Assembly (NCBI GenBank): GCA_035512595.1
Contig: DATKDU010000129.1
Span: 1-36,782 of the forward strand
Length of the DNA stretch: 36,782 nt
DNA from: DATKDU01 sp035512595
GTDB taxonomy: Bacteria; Planctomycetota; Planctomycetia; Pirellulales; Pirellulaceae
Direction of reading: 5' to 3'
The first letter of the stretch is position 1. Each line of letters begins with the position of its first letter. The translations under genes were made by a program, and so were the position numbers. Below, in pieces: positions 34,752-36,782 of this stretch. Below the pieces are notes generated by a model. The model was given only the letters and a program-made list of their open reading frames with translations, did no database searches and had not been told where the DNA came from.

Positions 34752-36782
34752 ATGGAAAGGCCAGTCCAGCTTCTCAGTTTGCCTTCACTGGCGTGCATGG
34801 CATTGGCTGCCATTGCCGCTGTCCCTTTCTCCACAGCGGCTCAGGATCCAGTGCCCACTTCGGCAGTGGTCGATTTCGCCCGCGACGTCCGGCCGATTCT
34901 GGCCGAACACTGTTACCAGTGCCACGGAGCGAAGAAACAAGAAGGGGGCCTGCGGCTCGATCGCAAGGCGACCGCATTGCGAGGCGGCGACAGCTACGCC
35001 CCGGCGATCGTGCCGGGTAAGAGCGGCGAAAGTCCCCTATGGCAATTCGTGGCGCACCAGGACGCCGATCTGCAAATGCCGCCGGAGGGACCGCGGCTGG
35101 CGGCGGCGAAGATCGCTGTTCTGAAGCGGTGGATCGATGAAGGGGCCAAGTGGCCTGATGACGGTGCTGACGTGGCGACGGCTCACTGGTCGTTTCGACC
35201 GGTGACGCGGCCGCCGCTGCCGGCCGTGGAGCGTGCGGGATGGAGCCGGACGCCAATCGACCGGTTCATTCTCGCGCGGCTGGAGAAAGAAGGTCTGTCG
35301 CCGTCCGCGGAGGCCGATCGCGTCACGCTTTGCCGGCGGCTTTACTTCGATGTCATCGGTCTGCCGCCTTCCCCGGACGAAGTCGCGGCATTCGTAGCCG
35401 ATAGTTCGCCCGACGCTTACGAGCGGCTGGCGGACCGGCTGCTAGCTTCGCCCCGCTACGGCGAGCGGTGGGCCCGTCACTGGCTCGACGTCGTTCGCTT
35501 TGCGGAGAGCCACGGTTTCGAGATGAACCAGCCGCGGCCCAATGCGTGGCCTTATCGGGACTATGTCATCCAAGCGCTCAACAGCGATCTGCCCTACGAG
35601 CAGTTCGTGCGGCAGCAGATTGCCGGCGATCTCTGGGGGGTCCATGAAGCGACCGGCTTTCTCGTCGGCGGGGCGTGGGACCAGGTGAAGAGCCCCGATC
35701 CGGTGCTCACCGCACAGCAGCGGGCTGACGAGCTGCACGACATGATTCACACGACGGGGGCGACGTTCCTCGGATTGACCGTCGGCTGCGCCCGCTGTCA
35801 CAGCCACAAGTTCGATCCGATCCCGCAGACCGACTACTACGCCCTCAAGGCGGTGTTTGCCGGCGTGCAGCATGGGGAGCGGCCTCTCGATGTGACCGAT
35901 GCTCAGCAGCGATTGGAACAAGCAGAGAAGGTGCAGCAGGAATTGGCGGCAGTCGTTGGAGAGCTGGATCAATTCGAGCCGGCGGCTGATCTACAGGCGC
36001 CGTTTGAGACGCTTCGCGCCCCAGTCAGCCGCGGGCGGAACGTCGATCGGTTCGTGCCGGTGGAAGCGAAGTTTATGCGATTTACGATTACCGCCACGAC
36101 CGACATTGAGCCGTGCATCGACGAGCTGGAAGTGTTTACGACTGGTGAAATGCCGCGGAATGTGGCGCTGGCGACACACGGCGCCAAGGCCACCAGCTCC
36201 AGCAACTACCCTCACAGCGACATCCACAAACTGGAGCATGTAAACGACGGCCAGTACGGCAACAGCCGGAGCTGGATTTCCAACGAGCGAGGCAAAGGGT
36301 GGGTGCAACTGGAATTTGCCGAGGTGCAGACGATCGACCGCGTGATCTGGAGCCGCGACAGGGCAGTGCCGCCGCGGTTTGCTGACCGCGTGGCGAAGGA
36401 ATACGTCATCGAGGTTTCGCTCGACGGCCAAGATTGGCAGGCCGTCGCGTCTAGCGCCGATCGCCAGCCGCTGGTCGATGCGGCCAAGTCGGAAATCGTC
36501 CGCCGCGCGGCGGATGATGCGGGGAAAGAGCGTTTGGCCAAGCTGCTCTGCCGCGAGAAAGAGCTGGCTGCGCGAATCCGCGAGCTGACGACGGTGCCGG
36601 CGGTCTACGCCGGCAAATCCACCGAGCCGGAGAAGACGTTCCGCTTCCACCGCGGCGATCCGACCCAGCCCCGCGAACCCATTTCGCCAGGCACGCTGAC
36701 CGAAGTGGCCAGGCCAGCGCCGTTGTCGGCGGAGATGACCGACCAGCAGCGTCGGCAGTCGCTGGCCGACTGGATCGTGGCC
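34752..36782 (+). CDS. PSCyt1/DUF1549/discoidin protein, DUF1553 part outside window
   Basis: 677 codons are open from the ATG at 34752 to the window end; the 3' part is missing. A signal peptide (about 1-30, 'LACMALAAIAAVPFSTAAQ') precedes a cytochrome PSCyt1 domain with CYQCH (Cys54, Cys57, His58) and 'MPPEGPRLAAAKIAVLKRWI'. DUF1549 spans about 165-370, with a second heme-type motif CARCH (Cys346, Cys349, His350) in 'CARCHSHKFDPIPQTDYY'. A coiled segment follows near 380-410. A discoidin/F5-8-type-C-like domain lies at about 430-570 ('NVALATHGAKATSSSNYPHS', 'GWVQLEFAEVQTIDRVIW'). The frame ends at 'SLADWIVA', the usual beginning of DUF1553. It is an exported planctomycete protein; the discoidin part suggests carbohydrate or surface binding. 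Confidence 0.92.
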   Translation, partial: MERPVQLLSLPSLACMALAAIAAVPFSTAAQDPVPTSAVVDFARDVRPILAEHCYQCHGAKKQEGGLRLDRKATALRGGDSYAPAIVPGKSGESPLWQFVAHQDADLQMPPEGPRLAAAKIAVLKRWIDEGAKWPDDGADVATAHWSFRPVTRPPLPAVERAGWSRTPIDRFILARLEKEGLSPSAEADRVTLCRRLYFDVIGLPPSPDEVAAFVADSSPDAYERLADRLLASPRYGERWARHWLDVVRFAESHGFEMNQPRPNAWPYRDYVIQALNSDLPYEQFVRQQIAGDLWGVHEATGFLVGGAWDQVKSPDPVLTAQQRADELHDMIHTTGATFLGLTVGCARCHSHKFDPIPQTDYYALKAVFAGVQHGERPLDVTDAQQRLEQAEKVQQELAAVVGELDQFEPAADLQAPFETLRAPVSRGRNVDRFVPVEAKFMRFTITATTDIEPCIDELEVFTTGEMPRNVALATHGAKATSSSNYPHSDIHKLEHVNDGQYGNSRSWISNERGKGWVQLEFAEVQTIDRVIWSRDRAVPPRFADRVAKEYVIEVSLDGQDWQAVASSADRQPLVDAAKSEIVRRAADDAGKERLAKLLCREKELAARIRELTTVPAVYAGKSTEPEKTFRFHRGDPTQPREPISPGTLTEVARPAPLSAEMTDQQRRQSLADWIVA

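Noticed and set aside
34583..34834. 83-codon minus-strand ORF across the terminator and the DUF1549 start
   Set aside because: No ribosome site or motif; overlaps a strong plus-strand hairpin and a confident signal peptide region.

Overview
The window is high-GC bacterial DNA that looks like a chromosome segment of a planctomycete, probably of the Pirellulales type. The main evidence is at the two ends. The left end has an exported cytochrome-c/WD40 protein, an Ig-like/DUF1549/DUF1553 cytochrome protein and a PPC-domain protein. The right end has a PSCyt1/DUF1549/discoidin protein. These families are characteristic of planctomycetes. No rRNA, tRNA, CRISPR array or intact transposase gene was seen.

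Layout. (1) Positions 1-5944, minus strand: a three-gene exported-protein operon (PPC protein, DUF1549/DUF1553 protein, cytochrome c-WD40 protein cut by the window edge), with a good sigma70-type promoter near 6069-6097. (2) 6260-8422, minus: methylisocitrate lyase followed by a citrate/2-methylcitrate synthase, so probably propionate catabolism, without a visible prpD. (3) 8602-12918, plus: a GT-C-like membrane protein, a CoA-type Nudix hydrolase and a 4-alpha-glucanotransferase, tightly packed. (4) 12936-18139, minus: treZ and treY with a 10-nt overlap. (5) 18404-26577, plus: a MarR-type regulator, glgE, a fused treS-maltokinase gene and glgB. Together (3)-(5) encode both routes that link alpha-glucan and trehalose. 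TreY/TreZ releases trehalose from glucan. TreS-Mak, GlgE and GlgB turn trehalose into maltose, maltose-1-phosphate and branched glucan. MalQ disproportionates short glucans. The marR promoter overlaps two TCAAAT-type palindromes that look like its own operators. (6) 26780-29922, plus: argC, argJ and mutM. (7) 29988-33018: a divergent set of Tad/Flp-pilus-like proteins (TadG-like and TadE on minus; TadE-like and a 61-residue pilin-like protein on plus), with a possible sigma54 site. (8) 33130-34110, minus: an exported isoaspartyl peptidase/asparaginase. (9) 34111-34751: a 641-bp non-coding stretch with a strong orphan intrinsic terminator and alternative stems, a candidate structured RNA. (10) 34752 to the end: the second DUF1549 protein, cut by the window edge.

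The most unusual signal is the repeat content. Four kinds of short repeat are scattered through the window. Tandem heptanucleotide arrays, mostly in inverted pairs, lie between genes and inside or at the ends of genes. REP-like palindromes occur as inverted doublets, most with GTAG heads. A 30-nt palindrome sits in frame in treZ (twice) and in the treS-mak fusion. A roughly 27-nt unit encoding Ser-Leu-Glu-Arg-Ser-Thr sits in frame in malQ, treY and twice in glgE. The heptamers seen inside genes have no stop in any frame on either strand. The 30-nt palindrome gives nearly the same peptide from both strands. So the trehalose/glucan genes seem to be repeatedly invaded by protein-compatible mini-repeats.
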